A stretch of DNA of 5,176 bases, from assembly GCA_029052085.1 (NCBI GenBank), contig JAIDJS010000029.1:6722-11897 (forward strand), in the 5' to 3' direction. Position 1 is the first letter of the stretch. Every line of letters begins with the position of its first letter. This DNA is from Eubacterium sp. (lineage in GTDB: Bacteria; Bacillota; Clostridia; Oscillospirales; Acutalibacteraceae). Below are positions 1-5,176 of the stretch, in pieces. The notes below the pieces were generated by a model, which had not been told where the DNA came from, did no database searches, and saw nothing but the letters and a program-made list of their open reading frames with translations. The translations under genes and the position numbers were made by a program.

Positions 1-84
1 CATCAGATCAAGGCAGATGACGCAGACATTGCTTATCTATTCTCAAAAGCAAAAATACAAAATTGTTTTATAAATTCAGATGTT

Positions 85-108
85 AGGGGTTCGCCCTTTT
101 GAAAGGAG
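85..108 (+). promoter_or_regulatory. Shine-Dalgarno region of the sugar kinase with two alternative short hairpins
   Basis: The strong ribosome binding site AAAGGAG lies at 102-108, six bases before the ATG at 115, and fixes that start. Just upstream, AGGGG (85-89), a TTCG loop (90-93) and CCCTT (94-98) form a five-pair stem with one G-U pair. The same pyrimidine run can instead pair with the Shine-Dalgarno: CCTT (95-98), loop TTGA, AAGG (103-106). The two pairings exclude each other because they share bases 95-98. Both are visible in the sequence. A regulatory role is only inferred, since both stems are short and could be chance. The ribosome binding site itself is secure. Confidence 0.4.
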
Positions 109-114
109 AAAAAT

Positions 115-1395
115 ATGAAACCACAGGAATACATTGAAGCCATTTCCGATGGCAGAATGGATGAAAAATTAAAGGCTGTTTATGTGCTTGATTCAGCTGT
201 TGAGGCTCAGAAAGAGCGTTACATAAACACAATCAGAGAATTTATCAATATCTTTGGAGATGACAGGGATATTATAATTACTTCTGCGCCGGGAAGAACA
301 GAGGTATGCGGAAATCATACCGATCACAACAACGGTAAGGTTATGGCTGCATCAATTAATCTTGATGCGATTGCTGTTTGCGCTCCCAGCCTGAATAATA
401 CGGTTCGTGTTCAGTCAATCGGCCATGCTCTTAATGTTGTAGATATTGAAAAGCTTTTGCCGGATGAAACCGAATTCGGGCATTCAACAGCTATGGTAAG
501 AGGTGTTGTTGCTAAAATTAAGGATATGGGCTATAAAATCGGCGGCTTTGATGCCGTAACAACTTCTGATGTTATGGGCGGAAGCGGTCTTTCATCCTCC
601 GCGGCGTTTGAAGTTTTGCTTGGTACAACCGTATCCTATCTTTTCAATGACGGCAAAATAAGCGCAGTTGATATTGCTAAAATTGCACAGTACAGTGAAA
701 ATGTATTCTTCGGCAAGCCCTGCGGTCTTCTGGATCAAATGGCATCTTCTGTCGGTACATTTGTTACTATTGATTTTAAATCAACCGAAAATCCTGTTAT
801 TAATAAGGTTGAGTTTGATTTTTCACAAAGCGGACATTCTCTTTGTATTGTTGATACGGGCGGAAATCACAGTGATTTAACAGATGATTACGCTGCCGTA
901 AGGGGAGAGATGGAAAGCGTTGCTCAGGCTATGGGCAAAAAGGTGCTTCGTGAAATTGATTATAACGATTTTAAAAAGGCAGTACCCCAGCTTACGGATA
1001 AGGTTAATGATCGTGCGCTTCTTCGTGCATATCATTTCTATAATGAAAACATTCGTGTTGATAAAGCAGTTGAAGCACTTGAAAGCAATGATTTTGATGC
1101 GTTCAAGGAAATTATTGTTGACAGCGGCAAATCATCATATATGCTTAATCAGAATGTGTATTCCCCGGCAAATCCAACGGAGCAGAAGCTTTCGCTTGCT
1201 CTCTGCATATCAGAGGAAATGCTTAAGGGGAAGGGTGCTTATCGTGTTCACGGCGGCGGTTTCGCCGGTACAATTCAGGCATTTGTTCCCAATGATTTGC
1301 TTGAAGAGTATAAAGCAGCCATGGAAAGTGTTTTCGGTCTTGGAAATTGCCATGTTCTTATTATTCGCCCTGTCGGCGGAACGAAAGTAATGTGA
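115..1395 (+). CDS. Galactokinase-family GHMP sugar kinase with non-canonical sugar-binding motif
   Basis: This 426-residue protein belongs to the GHMP kinase superfamily and is probably a cytoplasmic, ATP-dependent sugar-1-kinase. The galactokinase-type N-terminal signature is at residues 60-74 (GRTEVCGNHTDHNNG). The glycine/serine-rich ATP-binding loop is at 155-164 (GGSGLSSSAA). The segment CGLLDQMAS at 203-211 carries D207, which aligns with the catalytic Asp of galactokinases. The third GHMP motif is at 380-386 (GGGFAGT). Length is close to the usual 390-430 of GalK. In textbook GalK the signature reads GEHTDY, and its Glu contacts galactose; here it reads GNHTDH. The true substrate may therefore be galactose or a related sugar, so I give no symbol. 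No galT, galE or sugar transporter is visible nearby. The start is supported by AAAGGAG six bases upstream. A lipid kinase gene follows after 22 bp, probably on the same transcript. Family membership is near certain; exact substrate is not. Confidence 0.9.
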   Translation: MKPQEYIEAISDGRMDEKLKAVYVLDSAVEAQKERYINTIREFINIFGDDRDIIITSAPGRTEVCGNHTDHNNGKVMAASINLDAIAVCAPSLNNTVRVQSIGHALNVVDIEKLLPDETEFGHSTAMVRGVVAKIKDMGYKIGGFDAVTTSDVMGGSGLSSSAAFEVLLGTTVSYLFNDGKISAVDIAKIAQYSENVFFGKPCGLLDQMASSVGTFVTIDFKSTENPVINKVEFDFSQSGHSLCIVDTGGNHSDLTDDYAAVRGEMESVAQAMGKKVLREIDYNDFKKAVPQLTDKVNDRALLRAYHFYNENIRVDKAVEALESNDFDAFKEIIVDSGKSSYMLNQNVYSPANPTEQKLSLALCISEEMLKGKGAYRVHGGGFAGTIQAFVPNDLLEEYKAAMESVFGLGNCHVLIIRPVGGTKVM

Positions 1396-1404
1396 TTTTT
1401 AATC

Positions 1405-1409
1405 AGGAG
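1405..1409 (+). promoter_or_regulatory. Ribosome binding site deciding a GTG start for the lipid kinase
   Basis: AGGAG is followed eight bases later by GTG at 1418. The encoded N terminus MKYVFIENPIAGN is the typical first strand and loop of diacylglycerol-kinase catalytic domains, so nothing is missing upstream and the GTG is the natural start. No in-frame ATG gives an intact N terminus. Confidence 0.75.
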
Positions 1410-1417
1410 AAGAAACA

Positions 1418-2374
1418 GTGAAATACGTGTTTATAGAAAACCCGATTGCGGGGAATAAAGCCAAACAGCTTCTGTTCAGGGAGGTTCAGTCTTCCTTCAG
1501 ATGGAATGCCGATGCAGAGATGATTATTGAAGAAACGCATTATAAGGGTCATGCAAAGGAAATCGCAGCGGATTACGCAGCGAAATACGGAAAAGATTGC
1601 GTTGTTGTTACCTGCGGCGGAGACGGTACAGTGCATGAAGCGGCAAATGGGCTTGCTCATACCGAAACCCCGCTTATGATTCTTCCTTTCGGCACGGGAA
1701 ATGATTTTGCAAAAAAGGTTTACGGAACAAAAAAGCTTGATGCGCTTAAATTAGTCAAAGCTTTCGGCTTGCACGATGGTTCTCTTAAATATAATATTAA
1801 GCCGATTGACTTAATTGATTATAATGGAGAGAAATGTATCAATGTTATGAGCTATGGTCTTGATACAAAGGTAGAAACGCTTGGCAGAAAAATGGCGGAT
1901 AAAATCAAATTTCTCGGTCATCAGTCCTATAATCTTGCTGTTGTTCCGTGCATTCTTCAGTCTCTTAAATATCAGATAAATATTGATCTTGATTGTATAG
2001 ATGACAGCGGCAAGCCATATAAAATTTATGGGGAACCCAAGGAATATACTCTTTTTGCTATTTGCAACGGCAGCTATTACGGCGGTGGATTCTGTCCGGC
2101 TCCGGATTCAAGGCTTGATGACGGGCTTCTTGATTACGCACTTGTTGATGCTTTAAGCCTGAAAGAAACACTTCCGCTTATTCCGAAATATAATGAAGGC
2201 ACTGCGCATCTTCATTCCGATAAGGTTAATGTCGGTTATATAACAGGGGGAAGAATCTGGTCTGCAGACGGAAGTCCTCTTCTAGGAAACTGTGATGGTG
2301 AAAATTTTGATTACAGCGAGGTTAATTTTAAAATAGAAAAGCATGCGCTTAATCTTTGTTTTCCAATTGAATAA
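1418..2374 (+). CDS. Diacylglycerol kinase family lipid kinase (YegS/DgkB/BmrU type)
   Basis: This 318-residue protein has the layout of bacterial soluble lipid kinases, which phosphorylate diacylglycerol or a similar lipid with ATP at the inner membrane face and recycle lipid into phosphatidic acid. Visible motifs are NPIAGN at residues 8-13, the nucleotide-binding loop GGDGTVHEAANGL at 67-79, PFGTGNDFA at 90-98, and the C-terminal domain motif GGGFCPAPDSRLDDGLLDY at 222-240. DGE at 293-295 matches the position of the proposed catalytic acid/base in DgkB-type enzymes. The length is normal for the family (about 290-330). There is no signal peptide or transmembrane helix, consistent with a peripheral enzyme. 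It follows the sugar kinase by 22 bp with its own ribosome binding site, and an intrinsic terminator begins five bases after its stop, so it is the last gene of that unit. Family members differ in substrate (diacylglycerol, phosphatidylglycerol, undecaprenol-like lipids), so the substrate is left open. Confidence 0.9.
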   Translation: MKYVFIENPIAGNKAKQLLFREVQSSFRWNADAEMIIEETHYKGHAKEIAADYAAKYGKDCVVVTCGGDGTVHEAANGLAHTETPLMILPFGTGNDFAKKVYGTKKLDALKLVKAFGLHDGSLKYNIKPIDLIDYNGEKCINVMSYGLDTKVETLGRKMADKIKFLGHQSYNLAVVPCILQSLKYQINIDLDCIDDSGKPYKIYGEPKEYTLFAICNGSYYGGGFCPAPDSRLDDGLLDYALVDALSLKETLPLIPKYNEGTAHLHSDKVNVGYITGGRIWSADGSPLLGNCDGENFDYSEVNFKIEKHALNLCFPIE

Positions 2375-2378
2375 TTGC

Positions 2379-2405
2379 AGAGCGATGGAAACATCGCTCT
2401 TTTTC
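2379..2405 (+). terminator. Intrinsic terminator after the sugar kinase-lipid kinase unit
   Basis: A perfect nine-pair stem, AGAGCGATG (2379-2387) and CATCGCTCT (2392-2400), is capped by a GAAA tetraloop (2388-2391) and runs directly into a T-tract (2400-2404). It starts five bases after the lipid kinase stop codon. This is the canonical rho-independent layout and separates the first transcription unit from the GntR-ABC operon. Confidence 0.95.
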
Positions 2406-2433
2406 TGTTGCCTGTTCCGCAGGTAATTTGCAT

Positions 2434-2464
2434 CTGTCTAAAAGCTTTCGCTTTTTATGGACAG
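2434..2464. repeat. Imperfect inverted repeat in the intergenic region
   Basis: Outer arms CTGTC (2434-2438) and GACAG (2460-2464) enclose inner arms AAAAGC (2440-2445) and GCTTTT (2450-2455) around a TTTC loop. Read on the minus strand the loop is GAAA, a stable tetraloop. It lies between the strong terminator and the next promoter, so it might be a backup terminator, a remnant, or a dispersed intergenic repeat. The stem is A/T-rich with unpaired bases near 2456-2459. I see the symmetry; I cannot assign a role. Confidence 0.45.
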
Positions 2465-2473
2465 CGGTTTTGG

Positions 2474-2502
2474 TTGACAAAGGAATTTTGATGTGATATT
2501 TT
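2474..2502 (+). promoter_or_regulatory. Predicted SigA-type promoter of the GntR-ABC operon
   Basis: A perfect -35 box TTGACA (2474-2479) is followed after exactly 17 bp by TATTTT (2497-2502), with the extended -10 dinucleotide TG at 2494-2495. The expected transcription start is near 2509, giving a leader of about 65 bases before the GntR start codon. It is the only strong promoter match I see in this intergenic region. The palindromes immediately downstream suggest that it is repressed by the product of the first gene. Confidence 0.8.
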
Positions 2503-2505
2503 AAG

Positions 2506-2536
2506 AGTGGCCACTGTACTATATGAAATAGTACAG
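2506..2536. promoter_or_regulatory. Probable GntR (YtrA-type) operator: palindrome plus overlapping dyad
   Basis: The main element is a perfect dyad, CTGTACTAT (2514-2522) and ATAGTACAG (2528-2536), separated by five bases. A gapless 10-bp palindrome AGTGGCCACT (2506-2515) overlaps its left edge by two bases. The block covers roughly -3 to +28 relative to the predicted start, where bound protein would block initiation. GntR proteins bind as dimers to such dyads, and TGTACTA/TAGTACA-like half sites resemble those I recall for YtrA-subfamily regulators (memory, not checked). Autoregulation is inferred from position next to the gntR-type gene. As RNA, the dyad could also form a nine-pair hairpin in the leader, but no T-tract follows, so it is not a terminator. 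Confidence 0.75.
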
Positions 2537-2574
2537 AACTTGAATATTGATTGTTCAGAAAGGGGAGTTTATAT

Positions 2575-2946
2575 ATGTTTTCGCTTGATGTTAAAAGCAA
2601 GGATCCAATTTACACTCAGCTTGAAAAAAATATTGTAAGATATATTAATTTAGGCATATATGAAAAAAACAGTATGCTCCCGTCAGTAAGGGCGCTTGCA
2701 TGCGAACTTGGAATTAATCCGAATACAGTTTCCAAAGCGTATAAAAATCTTGAAGCGAAAAGTGTTATTTATACGGTTGCAGGAAAGGGTGTTTTTGTTA
2801 AGGGAACGGAAAGCCTTGCCACCTTTAATAAAATTGCAGCAGATGAGATAAAAACGGTGCTTCGTGATGCAAAGAATTCCGGTGTTGAAAAGAATGAAGT
2901 TATCAAAATAGTTAATGAAATCTGGGAGAAAAAAGAAAATGATTGA
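2575..2946 (+). CDS. GntR family transcriptional regulator, YtrA subfamily
   Basis: This 123-residue DNA-binding protein has a winged helix-turn-helix over about residues 11-78. Typical GntR elements are PIYTQLEKNI (11-20), LPSVRALACELGINPNTVSKAYKNLE (35-60, helix-turn-helix and recognition helix) and the wing GKGVFV (70-75). Only about 45 residues follow, predicted helical, the short dimerisation tail that marks the YtrA subfamily rather than the large effector domains of FadR or HutC types. The ATG at 2575 is chosen because AGGGGAG (2561-2567) lies seven bases before it; an in-frame TTG at 2551 lies upstream of that site and would add eight residues of no family character. The stop overlaps the next gene by 8 bp, implying translational coupling. 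Subfamily members usually repress their own ABC transporter operon and respond to cell-envelope-active compounds; the inducer here is unknown. The likely operator is the dyad just upstream. Confidence 0.93.
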   Translation: MFSLDVKSKDPIYTQLEKNIVRYINLGIYEKNSMLPSVRALACELGINPNTVSKAYKNLEAKSVIYTVAGKGVFVKGTESLATFNKIAADEIKTVLRDAKNSGVEKNEVIKIVNEIWEKKEND

Positions 2947-3841
2947 AATCAAAAACTTAACGAAAACTTTTGATAAAACAAAAGCATTGAATGAAATATC
3001 CTTTTCGGTTGCAAATGGCTCTGTTTTCGGGCTTGTCGGTTCAAACGGTGCAGGGAAAAGCACCCTTTTAAGAATAATGGCAGGTGTTTTTCAGCCGGAC
3101 AGCGGAAATGTTTATATGGATGGTGAAACCCCCTTTGAAAATAACGGTCTTAAGGGGAAAACTGCCTATATTTCCGATTATCCTTATTTCTTTCCGGGTG
3201 CTACTGTGGAAAGCATGGCTAAGTATTTTAAATCTGTTTACGCCTCATGGGATGAGGAAAAATATAATTATTTGAAATCTGTTTTTCCGATTGATACCGG
3301 AAAAAAGATTTCAACTATGAGTAAGGGTATGCAAAGGCAGGGTGCCATTATGCTTGCGCTTGCGTATAAGCCGGCGTTCATTCTTTTTGATGAGATTTTT
3401 GATGGTCTTGATCCGGTTATTCGTGAGCTTGTTAAAAAGATTTTAATTGAATATGTTGCAGAAACAAATGCAACGGTTGTTATCGCAAGCCATAATTTAA
3501 GAGAGCTGGAGGGCTTCTGTGATCATATCGGTCTTTTGCATCTTGGCGGCATCCTTCTTGAACAGGAAATAGACAGTGCATCAATCGGCGTTTTCCGTGT
3601 TCAGTTTGTTCTTGAAAATCCGGAAAGTATAAATGTTATAAAAGAAAAGCTTAATATTGTAAAAGAAACCCATCAGGGTAAAATGATTCAGATAACGGTT
3701 AAGGGCAATGAGGATGAAATTAACGAGGTTATTGAAAGTACGAATCCTGTTTTCCGGGAAATGCTTCCGCTTACTCTTGAGGAACTGTTTATAAGTGAGA
3801 TGGAGGTAGCAGGGTATGACATCAACAAATTCTTCCAATAA
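2939..3841 (+). CDS. ABC transporter ATP-binding protein (YtrB-like)
   Basis: This 300-residue protein is the nucleotide-binding subunit of an ABC transporter and would sit at the cytoplasmic face bound to the permease encoded next. Motifs in order: Walker A GSNGAGKST (34-42), signature region MSKGMQRQ (127-134, a variant of LSGGQ), Walker B FILFDE with catalytic E152 (147-152), D-loop GLD (156-158) and switch histidine H185 in ASHNL. The Q-loop position reads AYISDYPYF (77-85), with no glutamine. The ATPase core ends near 215; the remaining 85 residues are a C-terminal extension of the kind seen in BcrA/YtrB/EcsA-like subunits. The ATG at 2939 is preferred over an in-frame ATG at 2915, because MIEIKNLTKTF is the normal start of the domain and GGGAG (2924-2928) lies upstream. 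It overlaps the regulator by 8 bp and the permease by 26 bp. The transported substrate cannot be told from sequence. Confidence 0.93.
   Translation: MIEIKNLTKTFDKTKALNEISFSVANGSVFGLVGSNGAGKSTLLRIMAGVFQPDSGNVYMDGETPFENNGLKGKTAYISDYPYFFPGATVESMAKYFKSVYASWDEEKYNYLKSVFPIDTGKKISTMSKGMQRQGAIMLALAYKPAFILFDEIFDGLDPVIRELVKKILIEYVAETNATVVIASHNLRELEGFCDHIGLLHLGGILLEQEIDSASIGVFRVQFVLENPESINVIKEKLNIVKETHQGKMIQITVKGNEDEINEVIESTNPVFREMLPLTLEELFISEMEVAGYDINKFFQ
3802..3807 (+). promoter_or_regulatory. Ribosome binding site of the permease inside the ATPase gene
   Basis: GGAGGT lies within the last codons of the ATPase gene, eight bases before the ATG at 3816. It supports the permease start even though that places 26 bp of the two genes in overlap, and implies that ribosomes finishing the ATPase deliver or expose this site. 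Confidence 0.75.
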
Positions 3842-5174
3842 TTTTTTAGCAGCCTTAAAAAATAATTTCCGTCAATATGCTGCATTGTTTGCTGTTTTTC
3901 AGATTTTTGCGCTTCTTCTGTCGGTTCTTCTTATAAACTTTAACGCAGATTATTTTGACGGAAGAAATCAATTAACAAATAATATTACAGAAATATTTTC
4001 AAATATGTGTATACCGCTTTTTGTCTGCTTTTTCAGTGTAGAGGCATTTATTCTTGCGGCTGTTCTGTTTCGCGGTATATACAGCAAAAGAGCATCCGAT
4101 TTTTATTTTTCGCTTCCTGTTAAAAGAGGTTCGTGGTTTAATGCGAATTTCCTTTTTGGAGTTATAAGCATGGCATTGTCATATGCAATGTTTTATATAA
4201 TCAGTATGATTACCGTAAATTTCGGTAGTTTTAAAGCATTTCGGTTTGTCAATCTTGAAGCCGGAAGTTTCTTAAAGTTTACTTTAATGTCATTTGCTGC
4301 AGTTGCTGTGCTTTATACCGTATTTGTTATGTGTGCTGTTATTGCCGGCAGAATATGGCAGTATGTTTTTTTGAGCTTTATTTCAACATTGGTATTATAT
4401 ATCGGAGCAATCGGCTTCATTTGCTATTTAAATACGATTTACGGCTTTTGGCTTAATCTTGAAACCTCCTATTCTATTGCTGCTGTAAAGTTAGTCATCA
4501 GCGATGTAACTGATTTTTCGGTTTTAAAATTTGCTATTGCTGCTGTTGCGCAGTTTGCTGTTTTCTATACAGCAGGTTATGTTGCGTTCAAAAAAAGAAA
4601 GGCAGAGGTTGCTGAAAACAGACTTTCCGGCAAGGTGCTTCCTGTTGCTTTAACAGTAATCTGCTTTTTGGCGGAAACATTTGTATGTCTGGGTATCGGC
4701 AATGAGGTTTCTCTTTTTGCAAGAATCCTTGCAGCAATAATTATTGCTGCAGTTACGGCAGTAGTTTTATCTGCCGTCTTTTTCAGAAAAGCGATGTCTA
4801 AGCCTGTTTTTGCAAGTCTTTGTTGTGCAATAATGTTTTCAGCAGCAACAATTCTTTCCGTTCAGCTTATTTCTGAGAAAATTTATGTAAATGTGGTTCC
4901 CGAAACAGATGAAATAGAATCTGTTACGGTTCGCAGTTATAGTAATGATGGTTCAACCAGCGTAATTGATATTCTCTGTGGGTACAGTTATATAGAACTA
5001 TCGGATTCTTTTGAAAAAAATATATCTTTTAATAGAGATGAATACAAATTTTCAACCGAAGAAGCTAAGGAAAAAACAGTTCAGTTTCAACAAAAGATTC
5101 TTTCTGATGAAACAAGGGATAACATTTATTCGGAGGAGTATTATAACGGCAGTGTGTCCTTCAGCTGTCTCTAA
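3816..5174 (+). CDS. ABC-2-type transporter permease, possibly truncated at the C terminus
   Basis: This 452-residue membrane protein is the predicted partner of the preceding ATPase. Hydrophobic segments suggest about nine membrane spans, near residues 21-41, 65-86, 112-134, 155-177, 183-205, 238-257, 274-294, 300-323 and 331-350. The cytoplasmic stretch RASDFYFSLPVKR (92-104) resembles the conserved loop of YtrC/YtrD-like and related Clostridia permeases. From about 355 the protein becomes soluble (VPETDEIESVTV, then an acidic helical stretch). It stops at CL-TAA, two bases before the window ends. As I recall the family, members continue past this point with a pattern like LKNG followed by an Arg/Tyr-containing strand, and many are longer. 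The TAA may thus be premature: a one-base shift at the CTCTAAGA end would read Leu-Lys on. This cannot be settled within the window. The start is supported by GGAGGT eight bases upstream and overlaps the ATPase gene by 26 bp. Confidence 0.8.
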   Translation: MTSTNSSNNFLAALKNNFRQYAALFAVFQIFALLLSVLLINFNADYFDGRNQLTNNITEIFSNMCIPLFVCFFSVEAFILAAVLFRGIYSKRASDFYFSLPVKRGSWFNANFLFGVISMALSYAMFYIISMITVNFGSFKAFRFVNLEAGSFLKFTLMSFAAVAVLYTVFVMCAVIAGRIWQYVFLSFISTLVLYIGAIGFICYLNTIYGFWLNLETSYSIAAVKLVISDVTDFSVLKFAIAAVAQFAVFYTAGYVAFKKRKAEVAENRLSGKVLPVALTVICFLAETFVCLGIGNEVSLFARILAAIIIAAVTAVVLSAVFFRKAMSKPVFASLCCAIMFSAATILSVQLISEKIYVNVVPETDEIESVTVRSYSNDGSTSVIDILCGYSYIELSDSFEKNISFNRDEYKFSTEEAKEKTVQFQQKILSDETRDNIYSEEYYNGSVSFSCL

Positions 5175-5176
5175 GA

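Noticed and set aside
29..74. Possible promoter ahead of the sugar kinase (TTGCTT at 29-34, or TATAAA at 69-74)
   Set aside because: Neither box has a partner at 16-18 bp with a reasonable match. The real promoter may lie before the window.
1..102. Open frame from the window start to a TGA at 100-102, a possible tail of an upstream gene
   Set aside because: Thirty-three open codons are easily reached by chance. The translation has no recognisable character, and the segment is A/T-rich and leader-like with the hairpin region at its end. No support for coding.
2514..2536. Dyad read as a transcription terminator or attenuator in the operon leader
   Set aside because: No T-tract follows the second arm, and its position over the predicted transcription start fits an operator better.
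2551..2574. Upstream in-frame TTG start for the GntR regulator
   Set aside because: The Shine-Dalgarno AGGGGAG at 2561-2567 would fall inside the coding region, and the eight extra residues match nothing in the family; ATG 2575 is correctly spaced.
2915..2938. Upstream in-frame ATG for the ABC ATPase
   Set aside because: It would prepend a basic MKSGRKKK segment. The family start MIEIKNL at 2939 has its own GGGAG site and gives the usual short overlap.
2683..3063. Minus-strand open frame across the regulator and ATPase genes
   Set aside because: It lies antisense to two clearly recognised genes and its translation has no domain character. Other antisense and out-of-frame readings in the window are shadows in the same way.
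3222..3285. Near-repeat TATTTTAAATCTGTTT / TATTTGAAATCTGTTT inside the ATPase gene
   Set aside because: It encodes similar short peptides (YFKSVY, YLKSVF) in the helical domain. One diverged pair with no further copies looks like codon-level coincidence.

Overview
The window reads as chromosomal DNA of a low-to-moderate GC Gram-positive anaerobe, most likely a Clostridia member and possibly a gut Oscillospirales/Ruminococcaceae-type genome. The evidence is strong purine-rich Shine-Dalgarno sites, short intergenic gaps, A/T-rich codon use, a YtrA-type GntR regulator with its ABC transporter, and a galactokinase-like protein of a type I recall mainly from Clostridia. The taxon is an inference. 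All five genes lie on the plus strand. I see no RNA genes, mobile elements, CRISPR arrays or phage genes.

Region 1 (1-2405) is a two-gene unit. It encodes a GHMP-family, galactokinase-like sugar kinase (115-1395) and, 22 bp later with a GTG start, a YegS/DgkB-type lipid or diacylglycerol kinase (1418-2374). A textbook intrinsic terminator at 2379-2405 closes it. The 114-bp leader contains no gene I can defend, but just ahead of the sugar kinase a pyrimidine run can pair either with an upstream G-run or with the Shine-Dalgarno itself.

Region 2 (2406-2574) is a regulatory intergenic region. It holds an imperfect inverted repeat, then a near-consensus promoter (TTGACA, 17 bp, TATTTT with an extended -10 TG). 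Next to the predicted transcription start are a 10-bp palindrome and an overlapping 9+9 bp dyad, which probably form the operator of the regulator encoded next.

Region 3 (2575-5174) is a tightly coupled operon: a YtrA-subfamily GntR repressor, an ABC ATPase overlapping it by 8 bp, and a multi-spanning ABC-2-type permease overlapping the ATPase by 26 bp. The likely logic is an autoregulated operon: the small GntR protein binds the dyad and represses its own transporter until an envelope or antibiotic-type signal appears. The permease reading frame stops two bases before the window end, at a point where, as I recall the family, the protein normally continues. It may therefore be frameshifted or truncated.

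Most of the window is ordinary core or accessory metabolism and transport. The points worth checking are the non-canonical sugar-binding motif of the galactokinase homologue, the operator layout, the possible Shine-Dalgarno switch, and the abrupt permease end.
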